DNA from: Roseimicrobium sp. ORNL1
Lineage (GTDB): Bacteria > Verrucomicrobiota > Verrucomicrobiia > Verrucomicrobiales > Verrucomicrobiaceae
Length of the DNA stretch: 64,000 nucleotides
Assembly (NCBI RefSeq): GCF_011044495.1
Contig: NZ_CP049143.1
Coordinates: forward strand, 4,092,001-4,156,000
Direction: 5' to 3'
A program made the translations under genes and the position numbers. The notes under the pieces are model-generated. The model had not been told where the DNA came from, searched no databases, and saw only the letters and a list, made by a program, of their open reading frames with translations. Of the stretch, positions 18,327-27,047 are shown in pieces; the stretch's first letter is position 1, and every line of letters starts with the position of its first letter.

Positions 18327-18827
18327 ATGAAAAAAAGCCCCACCCCCAATGCCAAGGCCAAGACCGCCCTCCTGCTCACCACCCTCATGGGCACCGTTTT
18401 TCTGGGAGTCGCCCAAGCGGACACCAATGAAGTGCCGCTGAACTCCTGCCCGGCCCCGGTGCAGGCCGCGATTGAAAGCAACAAGCAGGGCGGCAAACTG
18501 AACGAAATCAAGCTCCTCACCGTGGAAGGTCGGCAGCTCTATGTGGTGGACCTTGACCTCGCAGGAAAGCGTGACCTGAAGCTCCACGTCACGGCGGATG
18601 GCAGCGTGGTGAAGTCCCGTGAAGATGTTTCCCTTTCCCAAGCCCCTGTCGCCGTGAAATCCGCAGCCGAAGCTTTAGTACCCACCGGCGGACACATCGA
18701 AGACGTGGAAAAAGAAGTCTCCGGCGGCAAGACCACCTACGTGGTGGAAATCGACGTGAAGAATGGCGCTGACATCAAGGCCGTGTTCGCCGAAGATGGC
18801 ACGGTAATCAGCAAACGCGCTGACTAA
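18327..18827 (+). CDS. Exported PepSY-like protein (copy 1)
   Basis: This is 166 residues from MKKSPTPNAKAK; the frame is open upstream through Pro/Lys-rich sequence that looks non-coding. A signal peptide (ALLLTTLMGTVFLGVAQA) precedes a mature part of two similar halves, each a helix (PVQAAIES, AVKSAAEAL) followed by beta strands and an EDG/ADG turn (TADGSVVKSRED, AEDGTVISKRAD). This matches the PepSY-like (BLIP-like) fold. It is one of three paralogs around a two-component system; the response regulator starts 37 bp downstream. Role unknown, perhaps a periplasmic sensor ligand or protease inhibitor. Confidence 0.75.
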   Translation: MKKSPTPNAKAKTALLLTTLMGTVFLGVAQADTNEVPLNSCPAPVQAAIESNKQGGKLNEIKLLTVEGRQLYVVDLDLAGKRDLKLHVTADGSVVKSREDVSLSQAPVAVKSAAEALVPTGGHIEDVEKEVSGGKTTYVVEIDVKNGADIKAVFAEDGTVISKRAD

Positions 18828-18863
18828 GCCAGCCAAGCGACACGTCACCCTGCGGACCCCATC

Positions 18864-19550
18864 GTGAGACTGCTCATCATTGAAGACTCCGAAAAACTCC
18901 GCACCACCGCGGCCCGGGCGCTCACTCGCCTGGGCCATGCTGTTGATGAAGCCGGAAGCGCCGAAGAGGGGGACCAGATGGTGCGGGACTATGCCTATGA
19001 CGCCATCGTGCTGGACCGTATGCTCCCCGGTGAGGACGGCCTGTCCCTCCTCAGCCGCTGGCGGAGCGCGGGGCGGGATACCCCCGTGCTGCTGCTCACC
19101 GCACTCCACACCGTGGAGGAGCGCGTGCGTGGCCTGGCAGTGGGTGCAGACGATTATCTCACCAAACCCTTCGCTCTGGCAGAGCTCGCTGCGCGATTGG
19201 AGGCCCTGACGAGGCGCAGCCATGGCAAGGCGGACTCCAAGGTGCGCATCGGTCCACTGGAAATTGATTTCGCGGCGAAGTCCGTGAATCGTGATGGCTC
19301 ACCGGTGGCTCTGACTGCGCGAGAATACTCCCTGCTGGAGTGCCTCGCACGCCGACCTGGGCAGATCCTGAGCCGTGAACAGATCGAGACTCATCTCTAC
19401 AATGAAACCGACAGTCCCGTGAGCAATGCCGTGGATGCCGCCGTGTACAGCCTGCGTCGAAAGCTGTGTCCTCCCGGCACCGCCCCACTGCTGCACACCC
19501 GCCGTGGATTAGGCTATGTCCTGCAAGAAGCAGAGGAAGAAGACACCTGA
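18864..19550 (+). CDS. OmpR-family response regulator
   Basis: The protein has 228 residues with a GTG start. Receiver domain: IIEDSE, phospho-acceptor Asp51 in VLDRMLPGEDGL, Thr in LLTA and Lys in TKPF. The C-terminal winged helix has the usual SPVALTAREYSLLECLARRPGQ segment, DNA-recognition helix near SNAVDAAVYSLRRKL and the RRGLGYVL wing. Most like QseB/PmrA-type regulators. It lies between PepSY-like copy 1 and the sensor kinase, so the three are probably co-transcribed, and the PepSY-like genes are plausible targets. Confidence 0.92.
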   Translation: MRLLIIEDSEKLRTTAARALTRLGHAVDEAGSAEEGDQMVRDYAYDAIVLDRMLPGEDGLSLLSRWRSAGRDTPVLLLTALHTVEERVRGLAVGADDYLTKPFALAELAARLEALTRRSHGKADSKVRIGPLEIDFAAKSVNRDGSPVALTAREYSLLECLARRPGQILSREQIETHLYNETDSPVSNAVDAAVYSLRRKLCPPGTAPLLHTRRGLGYVLQEAEEEDT

Positions 19551-19600
19551 GGAAGCAGCAAAACTCCAGCCGCGCGTCGTACCATTTCTGACTTCATCTC

Positions 19601-21037
19601 ATGGCCACCTCGATACGCGGGAGACTTACCTGGATGCTGTGCCTTCTGGCGGCCATCCTCCTCCCGCTGGCTGGCTTCGCGGTGTACTACACCGTGAGAG
19701 GCGTGTTGCTCTCCTATATGGATGGCAACCTCGAAGCGCGAGCCCAGGCCATCATGGTGGCCACGGAGGTGCATGGAGAGAGACTGGACCTGGATGACGA
19801 TCTGGTGGCTTTCGCAGGATTCGGCCAGGGGAACCCGCGCGATTTCTTCGCAATGTACCAGTCTGATGGAGCGCGGCTGCTGCGCTCCTCTTCCCTGCCC
19901 CTCGGGTCGCTTGATTTCATCAAACAAGAAATCCTGCAGTCCACCAGCCAGCCGACCTACCTCTTTGCCACCTTGCGCGATGGCCGCCCGGTGCGTGTCC
20001 GCCTGCAGGGATTCATGCCCACCGGCGCGAAAAGTGGCGACGGATTTCACGATCTGCGACTGGTCACTGGGACGGAGACACGTGGCCTGCAGGAGACACT
20101 GCGCACCCTGGCGACGGTATTGACCGGAACGGGGCTCGGGTTCTTCGTCGCCACCATCCTCGTGCTACGGCAGGCACTGCGTCGCGGACTAGGCCCTCTG
20201 TCGCATCTGGCCAAAGAGATCCGTGCTATTCAACCCGGACATCACGAAGCGCTCGACATGCCGCCCCACGCTTTGCCGGAAGAACTGGTTCCCGTGGTGG
20301 AAAAGCTGAATGAACTACTGAAGCGGGTGGATGATTCACTGGCACGCGAGCGACGCTTCAGCAGCCACGCGGCGCATGAATTGCGCACCCCCCTTGCCGA
20401 GCTGCGCGCTGCAGCGGAACTCGCCGCCACGTGGCCTGAGGAGGCCACACCCGAGCGCATGAAAGAAATGCAGCAGAGCGTGGCCGAGTTGGAGCAACTG
20501 GTGGAAAAGTTGGGTATTCTGGCCAAGGCCGACGCCAACGTGCAGGCAGCGCAAGAACCCGTGGACTTGGAAGCCACCATCCGCGCAGCGGTGGAACGGT
20601 ATCGAGACAATGCGGACTCACGCAAAGTCACGGTTGTGGTACACGTGACCCCGGGCCCCTTTCGCGCAGACCCCACCCTCTGGCAGACCGTTCTGAGCAA
20701 CTTGATAGGAAACGCCATTGAACACGCGCCCGAGGGCTCGGCAGTGACCATCACCGCGAATCCGACCCGGCTCTCCGTCAGCAATCCCGCCCCGCATCTG
20801 CTGACCGGGGACGTGCCGCATCTCTTCGAGCGGTTCTGGAAAAAACACACACCCTCGGCTGCACGCGCGCAGCACTCGGGCTTGGGTCTCTCCATCGTGG
20901 CGGCCTGTGCCACAGCCATGGGTGCGCGTTGTGATGCCACGCTCGGTGCCGATGCCACTGAGAAGCTGCTGACGATTGAGGTGACTTTCGATGCGCCTGC
21001 GAAGTCTCCTTCCCCCCATGGTTCCCGCACAGCGTGA
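19601..21037 (+). CDS. Sensor histidine kinase
   Basis: The protein has 478 residues. Two transmembrane helices (LTWMLCLLAAILLPLAGFAV and TVLTGTGLGFFVATILVLRQ) flank a periplasmic domain of roughly 130 residues. HAMP-like linker, then HisKA with HAAHELRTPLAELR, N-box NLIGNAIEHAPEGS and G-box HSGLGLSIVAACATAMG; the DxGxG box is degenerate (SNPAPHLLTGDVP). Partner of the OmpR-type regulator 50 bp upstream. The kinase C-terminus runs close to PepSY-like copy 2. Confidence 0.9.
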   Translation: MATSIRGRLTWMLCLLAAILLPLAGFAVYYTVRGVLLSYMDGNLEARAQAIMVATEVHGERLDLDDDLVAFAGFGQGNPRDFFAMYQSDGARLLRSSSLPLGSLDFIKQEILQSTSQPTYLFATLRDGRPVRVRLQGFMPTGAKSGDGFHDLRLVTGTETRGLQETLRTLATVLTGTGLGFFVATILVLRQALRRGLGPLSHLAKEIRAIQPGHHEALDMPPHALPEELVPVVEKLNELLKRVDDSLARERRFSSHAAHELRTPLAELRAAAELAATWPEEATPERMKEMQQSVAELEQLVEKLGILAKADANVQAAQEPVDLEATIRAAVERYRDNADSRKVTVVVHVTPGPFRADPTLWQTVLSNLIGNAIEHAPEGSAVTITANPTRLSVSNPAPHLLTGDVPHLFERFWKKHTPSAARAQHSGLGLSIVAACATAMGARCDATLGADATEKLLTIEVTFDAPAKSPSPHGSRTA

Positions 21038-21132
21038 CCATTGCTTGCAATTGCCAGCTTATCTTTTCTGCATATTGCCGCGTCTGGTCGCTTCTCCTTT
21101 GATCGTGAAGGGAAGCCGCCGGAAATTTTTGC

Positions 21133-21624
21133 ATGATTGGAACCCCTTGGAAGTCCGTTTTTGCGCTTGTGGTAGCAGGTCTCAGCCTTTGCAGTGTGGC
21201 GAAGGCCCAGGAACTCAAATTGAACGAGTGTCCACCTGCAGTGCAGTCCACAATTCAGAGCAACGGACAAGGTGGTACACTGACGGAACTCAAGCTCGTG
21301 GATCGTGACGGCGGCACTTTTTACGTGGCCGAGATCGGCTTGCCTGAGAATCGCGACATGAAGCTGTACATCGCTCCGGACGGTACTCTTGTGAGGTCGC
21401 GCAAGGAAATCGACTTCAGGGAAACACCCGCGAAGGTACGGAGCACCGTGCTGAGTCTGATGCCAGCCGGATCCACCGTCACCGATGTGGACGTGGATAC
21501 CACCGAAGGAGTTACCATCTATGTGGTTGAGTTCAAAGTGAGCGAACAGCTCGAACGCAAGATCACCATGAACGCGGAAGGCGCAGTAATGAGCGAGCAC
21601 GACAAGACACGTAGAAGCAAGTAG
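21133..21624 (+). CDS. Exported PepSY-like protein (copy 2)
   Basis: The product is 163 residues with a signal peptide (SVFALVVAGLSLCSVAKA). It has the two-half layout of copy 1: LNECPPAVQSTIQSNGQGG, then the second half with ATVRSTVLSL-like helix and DVDTTEGVTIYVVEFK. It is more diverged than the other two and ends in a basic tail (DKTRRSK). It follows the sensor kinase in the same direction with 95 bp between. Role as for copy 1: unknown. Confidence 0.72.
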   Translation: MIGTPWKSVFALVVAGLSLCSVAKAQELKLNECPPAVQSTIQSNGQGGTLTELKLVDRDGGTFYVAEIGLPENRDMKLYIAPDGTLVRSRKEIDFRETPAKVRSTVLSLMPAGSTVTDVDVDTTEGVTIYVVEFKVSEQLERKITMNAEGAVMSEHDKTRRSK

Positions 21625-21734
21625 GCAGGATCATTCGCGCGGACAGTCTTTCCACCGGAAACAAGCCTCGCAGCCGCCGCTTCCCCTCTCTGAACTAGGA
21701 CCAGAGAGGGCCCGGCAATCGATTCGCGAGTACT

Positions 21735-22235
21735 ATGAAAACGTACTCGCACATCAAAACGGGCATCAGCGCGCTGATCCCCGCGCTCCTTGGCGTGGTG
21801 CTACTCGGAACGGCGAAGGCAGATCCAAGAGAGTTGACGCTCGCTTCGTGCCCTGCAGCAGTCCAGGCCGTCATCACCAGTCATCAGACGGCTGGAAAGC
21901 TGGGAGAAATCAAGACGGTCTCCACGGAGGGGCGCACGCTTTATCTTGCCGAATTCGAACTGGCAGGAGGGCATGACTTGAAACTCTACATCGCTGAAGA
22001 TGGATCGATCGTCACGACTCGCGAAGACCTCGCGATGGCCAAGGCCCCTGCCGCGGTGAAGGCCTCTGCCGAACGACTCGTGCCGTCAGGAGGACGCGTC
22101 GAAGACGTGGAAAAGGAAATCACCGATGGAAAGACGACCTACCTCGTAGAGATCGACGTGCCCAACGGAAAGGACATCAAAGCCGTGCTCGCGGAAGACG
22201 GCACTGTCATCAGCCAGAAAACTGAGGCTGATTGA
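21735..22235 (+). CDS. Exported PepSY-like protein (copy 3)
   Basis: The product is 166 residues; signal peptide ALIPALLGVVLLGTAKA. Very close to copy 1 (LxSCPAAVQAVI, APAAVKASAERLVPSGG, VEDVEKEITDGKTTYLVEID, AEDGTVIS), so copies 1 and 3 are recent duplicates flanking the two-component system and copy 2. Two hairpins follow at 22268-22317. Confidence 0.75.
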   Translation: MKTYSHIKTGISALIPALLGVVLLGTAKADPRELTLASCPAAVQAVITSHQTAGKLGEIKTVSTEGRTLYLAEFELAGGHDLKLYIAEDGSIVTTREDLAMAKAPAAVKASAERLVPSGGRVEDVEKEITDGKTTYLVEIDVPNGKDIKAVLAEDGTVISQKTEAD

Positions 22236-22267
22236 AAGAGGGAGAGATGCGCTGATGCGTTCATGGG

Positions 22268-22317
22268 CTGGGCCTCAGTGCCCGGCCCAGTTGGGGGCAT
22301 GCCCGTGCCGGGCATGC
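22268..22317. terminator. Pair of hairpins between convergent genes
   Basis: CTGGGCC (22268-22274) pairs with GGCCCAG (22284-22290), and GCATGCCCG (22297-22305) pairs perfectly with CGGGCATGC (22309-22317). They separate the PepSY-like copy 3 from the convergent thioredoxin-like gene. No U-tract follows, so they may be a transcription barrier or another REP-like unit. Confidence 0.45.
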
Positions 22318-22319
22318 GA

Positions 22320-22907
22320 CTAGCTCGCAAACCACGAAGGCTCTTTGCCTGGCTTCCACTTGATGTTGCACCCAGTGCTGGGGCGTTGCTCGGCGAGTGG
22401 AGGCGCGCCGTCCAGCAGGGCCTGCACGGCGGCGCCGAGACTGTCGCCGGTCACGGACTTTCCGTTCTTGGGGCGTGAATCATCGAACTGGCCGCAATAG
22501 GTGAGCCGACGCTCGTGATCAAAGACGTAGAAGTCCGGCGTGCACGCCGCGCGATACTCCTGCGCGACGGATTGAGTCTCGTCATACAGATACGGGAAGG
22601 TCCAGTCGTAGGTCTTCACCATGGCTTGCATCTTCTCCGGACTGTCCGCGGGATAGCGGGAGACGTCGTTGGAATTGATGCCCACGAAGCCGATGCCCTT
22701 CGCTTCACAGAGGGCGGCGAACTCGCCCAGATGTTTCGCGAGGTGCAGCACGAAGGGGCAGTGATTGCAGAGAAACGCGACGATGAGTCCCTTCGGTTCA
22801 CAGACATCCGCCAGTGTCACATTCTCCCCCGTCGCAGGCTCGGGCAGGGAGAAATCCGGCGCGGGAGCTCCGAGAGGCAGGATGCGGGTGGAGGGGACTT
22901 CGGCCAT
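22320..22907 (-). CDS. Thioredoxin-fold protein of the AhpC/TSA redoxin type
   Basis: The protein has 195 residues with the thioredoxin-fold layout of the small CNHCPFV redoxin family (Cys47, Cys50) after an N-terminal GAPAPDFSLPE strand. The YRAACTPDFYVFD segment holds the cis-Pro and a third Cys typical of this group. No signal peptide, so cytosolic. The family is annotated as thioredoxin/alkyl hydroperoxide reductase-like; substrate unproven. It stands alone, divergent from the gene at 23080. Confidence 0.82.
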   Translation of the reverse strand: MAEVPSTRILPLGAPAPDFSLPEPATGENVTLADVCEPKGLIVAFLCNHCPFVLHLAKHLGEFAALCEAKGIGFVGINSNDVSRYPADSPEKMQAMVKTYDWTFPYLYDETQSVAQEYRAACTPDFYVFDHERRLTYCGQFDDSRPKNGKSVTGDSLGAAVQALLDGAPPLAEQRPSTGCNIKWKPGKEPSWFAS

Positions 22908-23079
22908 GATAGGTAAAACGCCTGTTAGATCCGAGTATGACGCCGGTCAACTCCGGGTGGAACGAAGTCACACAGAGGCAGGGACACTCTTCCGGCAGGT
23001 CGTGCATTTTCTCCGCTGGACACCGTGAGCTGCCCGGCGGCATGATACGGCACAAAGCTCACTCACCCACCCTCGCGCG

Positions 23080-25659
23080 ATGTCCTGCTCACGAGATATG
23101 CACTCCCGCCGCCCCAGCCTCCGTCGTTCCCTCCTTTCCTCCGTCGCGCTGGCCGCTGTCACGCTGACGACGGGGACGCTTCTGTCACAAGCACCCCCCG
23201 TCACTCCGGAGCAACCGAAGGTCGACGATGCGACGATGCAGGTGACGCTTTTCGCCCAGGAGCCGCTGGTACAGCAACCCATCGGCATGACGATTACAAA
23301 GGATGGCAAGCTGCTCGTGATTCAGAGCAATACGCACTTCCCACCCAAGGGCTTCACGGGACCAAAGACGGATCGCATCCTCTGGCTGCAGGACAAGGAT
23401 GGGGATGGCAAGGCGGAGAAGGCGGACGTGTTCTTCGAAGGCACGGTGATGACCATGGACATCGCCACCGCGCCGGACGGGGCCATCTACGTGGCTACGC
23501 GAGATGAGATCCTGCGCCTGCGCGATGATGACGGCGATGGCAAACCGGAGAAGGTGGATCGCAAGCTTGTGTTCCTGGATACGACCGGACGCTATCCGCA
23601 CAATGGCCTGAGCGGCCTCGCCTTCGATGGCAAGGGTGGTCTCTATTTCGGCATGGGTGAAAATCTCGGCGCGGCGTACACGCTCATCGGTGCGGATGGT
23701 GTGAAGCACAGTGACCAGGGCGAGGGTGGCAATGTCTTCCACATCAACCTGGATGGCGGCAAGCTCCACCGCGTGGCCAACGGATTCTGGAATCCCTTTG
23801 GCATGTGCATGGATACGGATGGCAATGTCTTCGCCACGGACAATGATCCCGACTCGCGCCCGCCGAATCGTCTGCATCACATCATCGAAGGCGGCGACTA
23901 CGGGTACAAGTTCCGCTATGGACGCAGTGGCCTGCACCCCTTCGTGGCGTGGAATGGCGAGCTGCCAGGCACGCTGCCCATGCTCGCAGGCACAGGCGAG
24001 GCGGCGTGTGATGTGATCTATTATGCTCCATCACCCACGAAAGAATTCCGCGGTCTGCCGGCGCCCTGGCATGGCCAGCTGCTCGTGGCCTCCTGGGTGG
24101 ATCACACGGTGGAAGCCTACACACTGCCGGATCGCGAGCATGCGTATGAACCGGCAAAGAAGAAAGTACTCATCCACGGTGGGCAGGACTTCCGACCAGT
24201 GGCCTTTGCCGTGGCGGCGGATGGCTCCATCTACCTCTCTGACTGGGTGAAGCGCGACTATGAACTCCACGGTTACGGACGCGTGTGGCGCATCTCCGCG
24301 AAGGATGCGCATGAGCTCGCCGCACCTCTCGCCGCCAAGTCCGGCATCACGTGGAAGCAGGAGCAGCTCAGCAAAATTCTCGACAAGAAGAAGGTCACCC
24401 CGCTGGAGGCTGCGGACTGGCTCAATGACGCGAATCCCTGGCGCTTCTCCACGGCCGTTACGCGGCTCGGTCGCGACACCGACCTGCTGTGGATCATGAA
24501 GGACACGCGCCTCTCCTACCCGCGCCAGCGCCAGGGGCTGCTACTCGCCATCCAGCAGGATGCCGCGCGCACGAATGCGGAGCCGATTGTCCCGCCCCAG
24601 AAATTCCTCGAAGACGAAGATCCCACGGTGCAGTTGCTCGCGCTGAAGTGGATCTCAGATATTCGATTCGCACCAGCACGCAGTGCGGTAGAGAAGTACC
24701 TCGCGAATCCTGAACTCACTCCTGCGCTCTTCTACGGAGGCATCACGGCACTCAGCCGCATCGACTCCGCCGAGGTGAAGGAAGCGGACCTCGTGAAGAC
24801 GCTCAAACAGCGCATCACCGACCCGGCCACTCCCGCGCGACTGAAGCGCACGGCGCTTGAAATTCTGCCGGACCGCGAGCGGCAACTGCTGGCAAAGGAA
24901 TTGGAGCCGCTGCTCTCCGAGGGTGATGCAACTTTCCAGGAATGGGTGACGCATGTGCTCGGCACCTTGCGCGACAACAATCGCGAACCCCTGCTGCGCA
25001 AGCTGGCCTTCGATGAGAAACGCCCCTCACCCGTGCGTGTGGCTGCACTGATGTATCTCACCCTTACCGATGCAGACAAGCCCGCGCTGGATGCCATCAA
25101 GACCGATGGCGACAAGGCGCTGGCTCGCGCAAAGGAAATTGCCGCACCAAACTACCTGCCCGCAACACCGCCAGCCACGAGACCCCCGCTTCAGGATGTC
25201 GAAGGCTGGGAGAAATACCTCGCCAAGGTGCCCGGCAAGCCGGACCTCGCGAATGGCCGCACCGTTTTCCTGAGTCCGCGCCAGGGCGGCTGCGCCATGT
25301 GCCATCGCGCCGAAGGACTGGGGAATGTCGCCGGACCCAACCTCTCCACCATCGGCTCCGCGAAGACCTCGAACTACATCCTGGAATCCCTGCTGCAGCC
25401 GAACCGCAGCGTGGCTCCGCAGTTCGAGTGCTACGTGCTCACCACCGCCGATGGTCAGACCCGCACCGTCTTCCAACTCGCCGAGCGAGGAAACTTCCAC
25501 ACCTACATCGGCCTCGATGGCCACGCCTTCGAAGTGCAGATTGAGGACATCGTCAAGCGTGACCACTTCCCCCTCTCCATCATGCCCGAGGGCTTGGTGG
25601 CGAAGCTGACTGATGAGGAGGTAAGGGACCTGGTGGCGTGGTTGAGGGAGAGGAAGTGA
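23080..25659 (+). CDS. PVC-type propeller protein with C-terminal haem-binding CxxCH domain
   Basis: The protein has 859 residues; start at 23080 or at the inner Met 23098, which gives a cleaner signal peptide (RRSLLSSVALAAVTLTTGTLL). Residues about 50-420 form a sorbosone/glucose dehydrogenase-like beta-propeller (repeated DxDGDGKxE and GLAFDGKGGLYFG motifs). Residues 430-700 look like helical HEAT-type repeats. The C-terminal cytochrome-like domain has C738-AMCH742 for haem c. This is the membrane-bound/periplasmic dehydrogenase-like family expanded in Planctomycetes and Verrucomicrobia, presumed to oxidise sugars or polyols; substrate unknown. Confidence 0.88.
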   Translation: MSCSRDMHSRRPSLRRSLLSSVALAAVTLTTGTLLSQAPPVTPEQPKVDDATMQVTLFAQEPLVQQPIGMTITKDGKLLVIQSNTHFPPKGFTGPKTDRILWLQDKDGDGKAEKADVFFEGTVMTMDIATAPDGAIYVATRDEILRLRDDDGDGKPEKVDRKLVFLDTTGRYPHNGLSGLAFDGKGGLYFGMGENLGAAYTLIGADGVKHSDQGEGGNVFHINLDGGKLHRVANGFWNPFGMCMDTDGNVFATDNDPDSRPPNRLHHIIEGGDYGYKFRYGRSGLHPFVAWNGELPGTLPMLAGTGEAACDVIYYAPSPTKEFRGLPAPWHGQLLVASWVDHTVEAYTLPDREHAYEPAKKKVLIHGGQDFRPVAFAVAADGSIYLSDWVKRDYELHGYGRVWRISAKDAHELAAPLAAKSGITWKQEQLSKILDKKKVTPLEAADWLNDANPWRFSTAVTRLGRDTDLLWIMKDTRLSYPRQRQGLLLAIQQDAARTNAEPIVPPQKFLEDEDPTVQLLALKWISDIRFAPARSAVEKYLANPELTPALFYGGITALSRIDSAEVKEADLVKTLKQRITDPATPARLKRTALEILPDRERQLLAKELEPLLSEGDATFQEWVTHVLGTLRDNNREPLLRKLAFDEKRPSPVRVAALMYLTLTDADKPALDAIKTDGDKALARAKEIAAPNYLPATPPATRPPLQDVEGWEKYLAKVPGKPDLANGRTVFLSPRQGGCAMCHRAEGLGNVAGPNLSTIGSAKTSNYILESLLQPNRSVAPQFECYVLTTADGQTRTVFQLAERGNFHTYIGLDGHAFEVQIEDIVKRDHFPLSIMPEGLVAKLTDEEVRDLVAWLRERK

Positions 25660-25776
25660 GGAGTGTGAAGCAAACACGAAGAGGAAACCGAAAGCTCTTG
25701 TTTGTTCGGCACACTCCCGTTGAAGCGGTCGCGTTTTCCACGCCTTTTGAGGCAAGAGTCCCTCCACCAAAATGGC

Positions 25777-25916
25777 GGTAGGGATGCGCTCCTGCGCGTC
25801 CCGCTTTAGATGGGCGGAGGCGGTGCGGAGCTGGCACGCGAAACGGCCTTGCGACGCTGCAGAATCCCACCGCCTCCGCCCGCTATATTCGGACGCGCGG
25901 GAGCGCATCCCTACCG
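25777..25916. repeat. Bipartite inverted repeat R3
   Basis: Arms 25777-25824 and 25869-25916 are reverse complements over GGTAGGGATGCGCTCC and GGGCGGAGGCGGTG blocks with a variable spacer. Each outer block folds into a hairpin GGATGCG-CTCCTG-CGCGTCC. It occupies the centre of the gene-free stretch 25660-26065, in which I see nothing else. Confidence 0.7.
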
Positions 25917-26065
25917 TCCCCTATTGAAGAGAGGCGCTTTCGCACAGCGCGAGTAGCAACCTCAACAACTCAGGGCGACGCTATTCGATATGCACACCAT
26001 GGACCACTATTGTTGCCCATGGCTCCGAGTAGAGTTCGTTACGCGCTACCTATCAGCCACTCCCG

Positions 26066-26950
26066 CTACTTCCCCCTCGCATCCTTCACCATCTTCTCCC
26101 AGATCGCTTTCTGCTCCCCGAGCGCGGCGACTTTGTCCTCCACCTTCTCGGCGGCTTCACAGAGGACCCAGCCGTCGAAGTCGGCTTCGACGAGGAGCTT
26201 GGCGAGGGTGGCGAAAGGGTACTTGGGATCCTTGAGATTGTGCACGTGAAGGGTGCGGCCGAGGAAGTCCTTCACGAGGGCGAAGTTCTTCTCGATGCCT
26301 TCGCCGTCGAGATCGGCGGGATTGGAGTTCCAGCAGACACGCACGTTGTCGGCATTGGCGGTTTCCATCACCTTGCGGATATCAGCGAGATTCGTCACCT
26401 GGCCGTGGACTTCGAGTCGGATTTCCTGACCGAAGCCGATGGCGTAGTCGCCGAGTTCCGCGAGAGATTTGCCAATCTGCTCCAGCGTCTTCTCCTTCGG
26501 CACGCCTTCCTTTTCATGGAGCTTGTCCGGCTTCACCTTCACCCCACTGGCGCCAATGTCGTGGCTCAGCTTGATGTACTGCTTCGCGAGTTCGATGTTC
26601 TCCTTCACCTTCGCGGGGTCCGGCGAGTCAAAGGCGCAGTTCGTGCCCATGCCTACGATTTCGATCCCGCCTTCGGAGAATTGCTCACGCACCTTCGTGC
26701 GCTCCACGGGAGTCAGTGCGGGCGAGACCTTGTGCGCATGGTCCACACGCAGTTCCACGCCACCGATGCCGAGACCGTTCAGGTTCTTGATGATGGTGGG
26801 GATGTCCCATTCAGCGCCCCACATGTAGGTCACGAGACCGTAGGAAATGTTCTCGCCCTGTGGCTTCAGTTGCTGGGCCAGCGCGGAGAGTCCGAGAGAG
26901 CCTGCGGCAGCGGCAACGGACTGGCGGAGAAAGCGGCGACGGGTATTCAT
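26066..26950 (-). CDS. Tat-exported sugar phosphate isomerase/epimerase-like TIM-barrel protein
   Basis: The protein has 294 residues, starting at MNTRRRFLRQ, a twin-arginine signal with hydrophobic AAAAGSLGLSALA; the longer open frame upstream is ignored. The mature part is a xylose-isomerase-like TIM barrel (AP_endonuc_2): GIGGVELRVDH, GTNCAF, SGVKVKPDKLH, LEVHGQVTN, VCWNSNPADLDG, FDGWVLCEAAEK. The acidic and His ligands expected for a divalent metal are present. The family isomerises sugars or inositols. It is divergent from the hydrolase gene at 27048, 97 bp away. Confidence 0.85.
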   Translation of the reverse strand: MNTRRRFLRQSVAAAAGSLGLSALAQQLKPQGENISYGLVTYMWGAEWDIPTIIKNLNGLGIGGVELRVDHAHKVSPALTPVERTKVREQFSEGGIEIVGMGTNCAFDSPDPAKVKENIELAKQYIKLSHDIGASGVKVKPDKLHEKEGVPKEKTLEQIGKSLAELGDYAIGFGQEIRLEVHGQVTNLADIRKVMETANADNVRVCWNSNPADLDGEGIEKNFALVKDFLGRTLHVHNLKDPKYPFATLAKLLVEADFDGWVLCEAAEKVEDKVAALGEQKAIWEKMVKDARGK

Positions 26951-27047
26951 AGTGAAATGCTGGCAGGGTGAAGTGGGGGTGTCAATGTGGAGGCATGCGA
27001 GCGAGCGGACGTTGACAGGGGCGCATGCTCTCCTACACGATGACGGC

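Noticed and set aside
19601-21037. CRISPR, prophage, IS or tRNA genes anywhere in the window
   Set aside because: No spacer array, transposase, integrase or tRNA cloverleaf was found.
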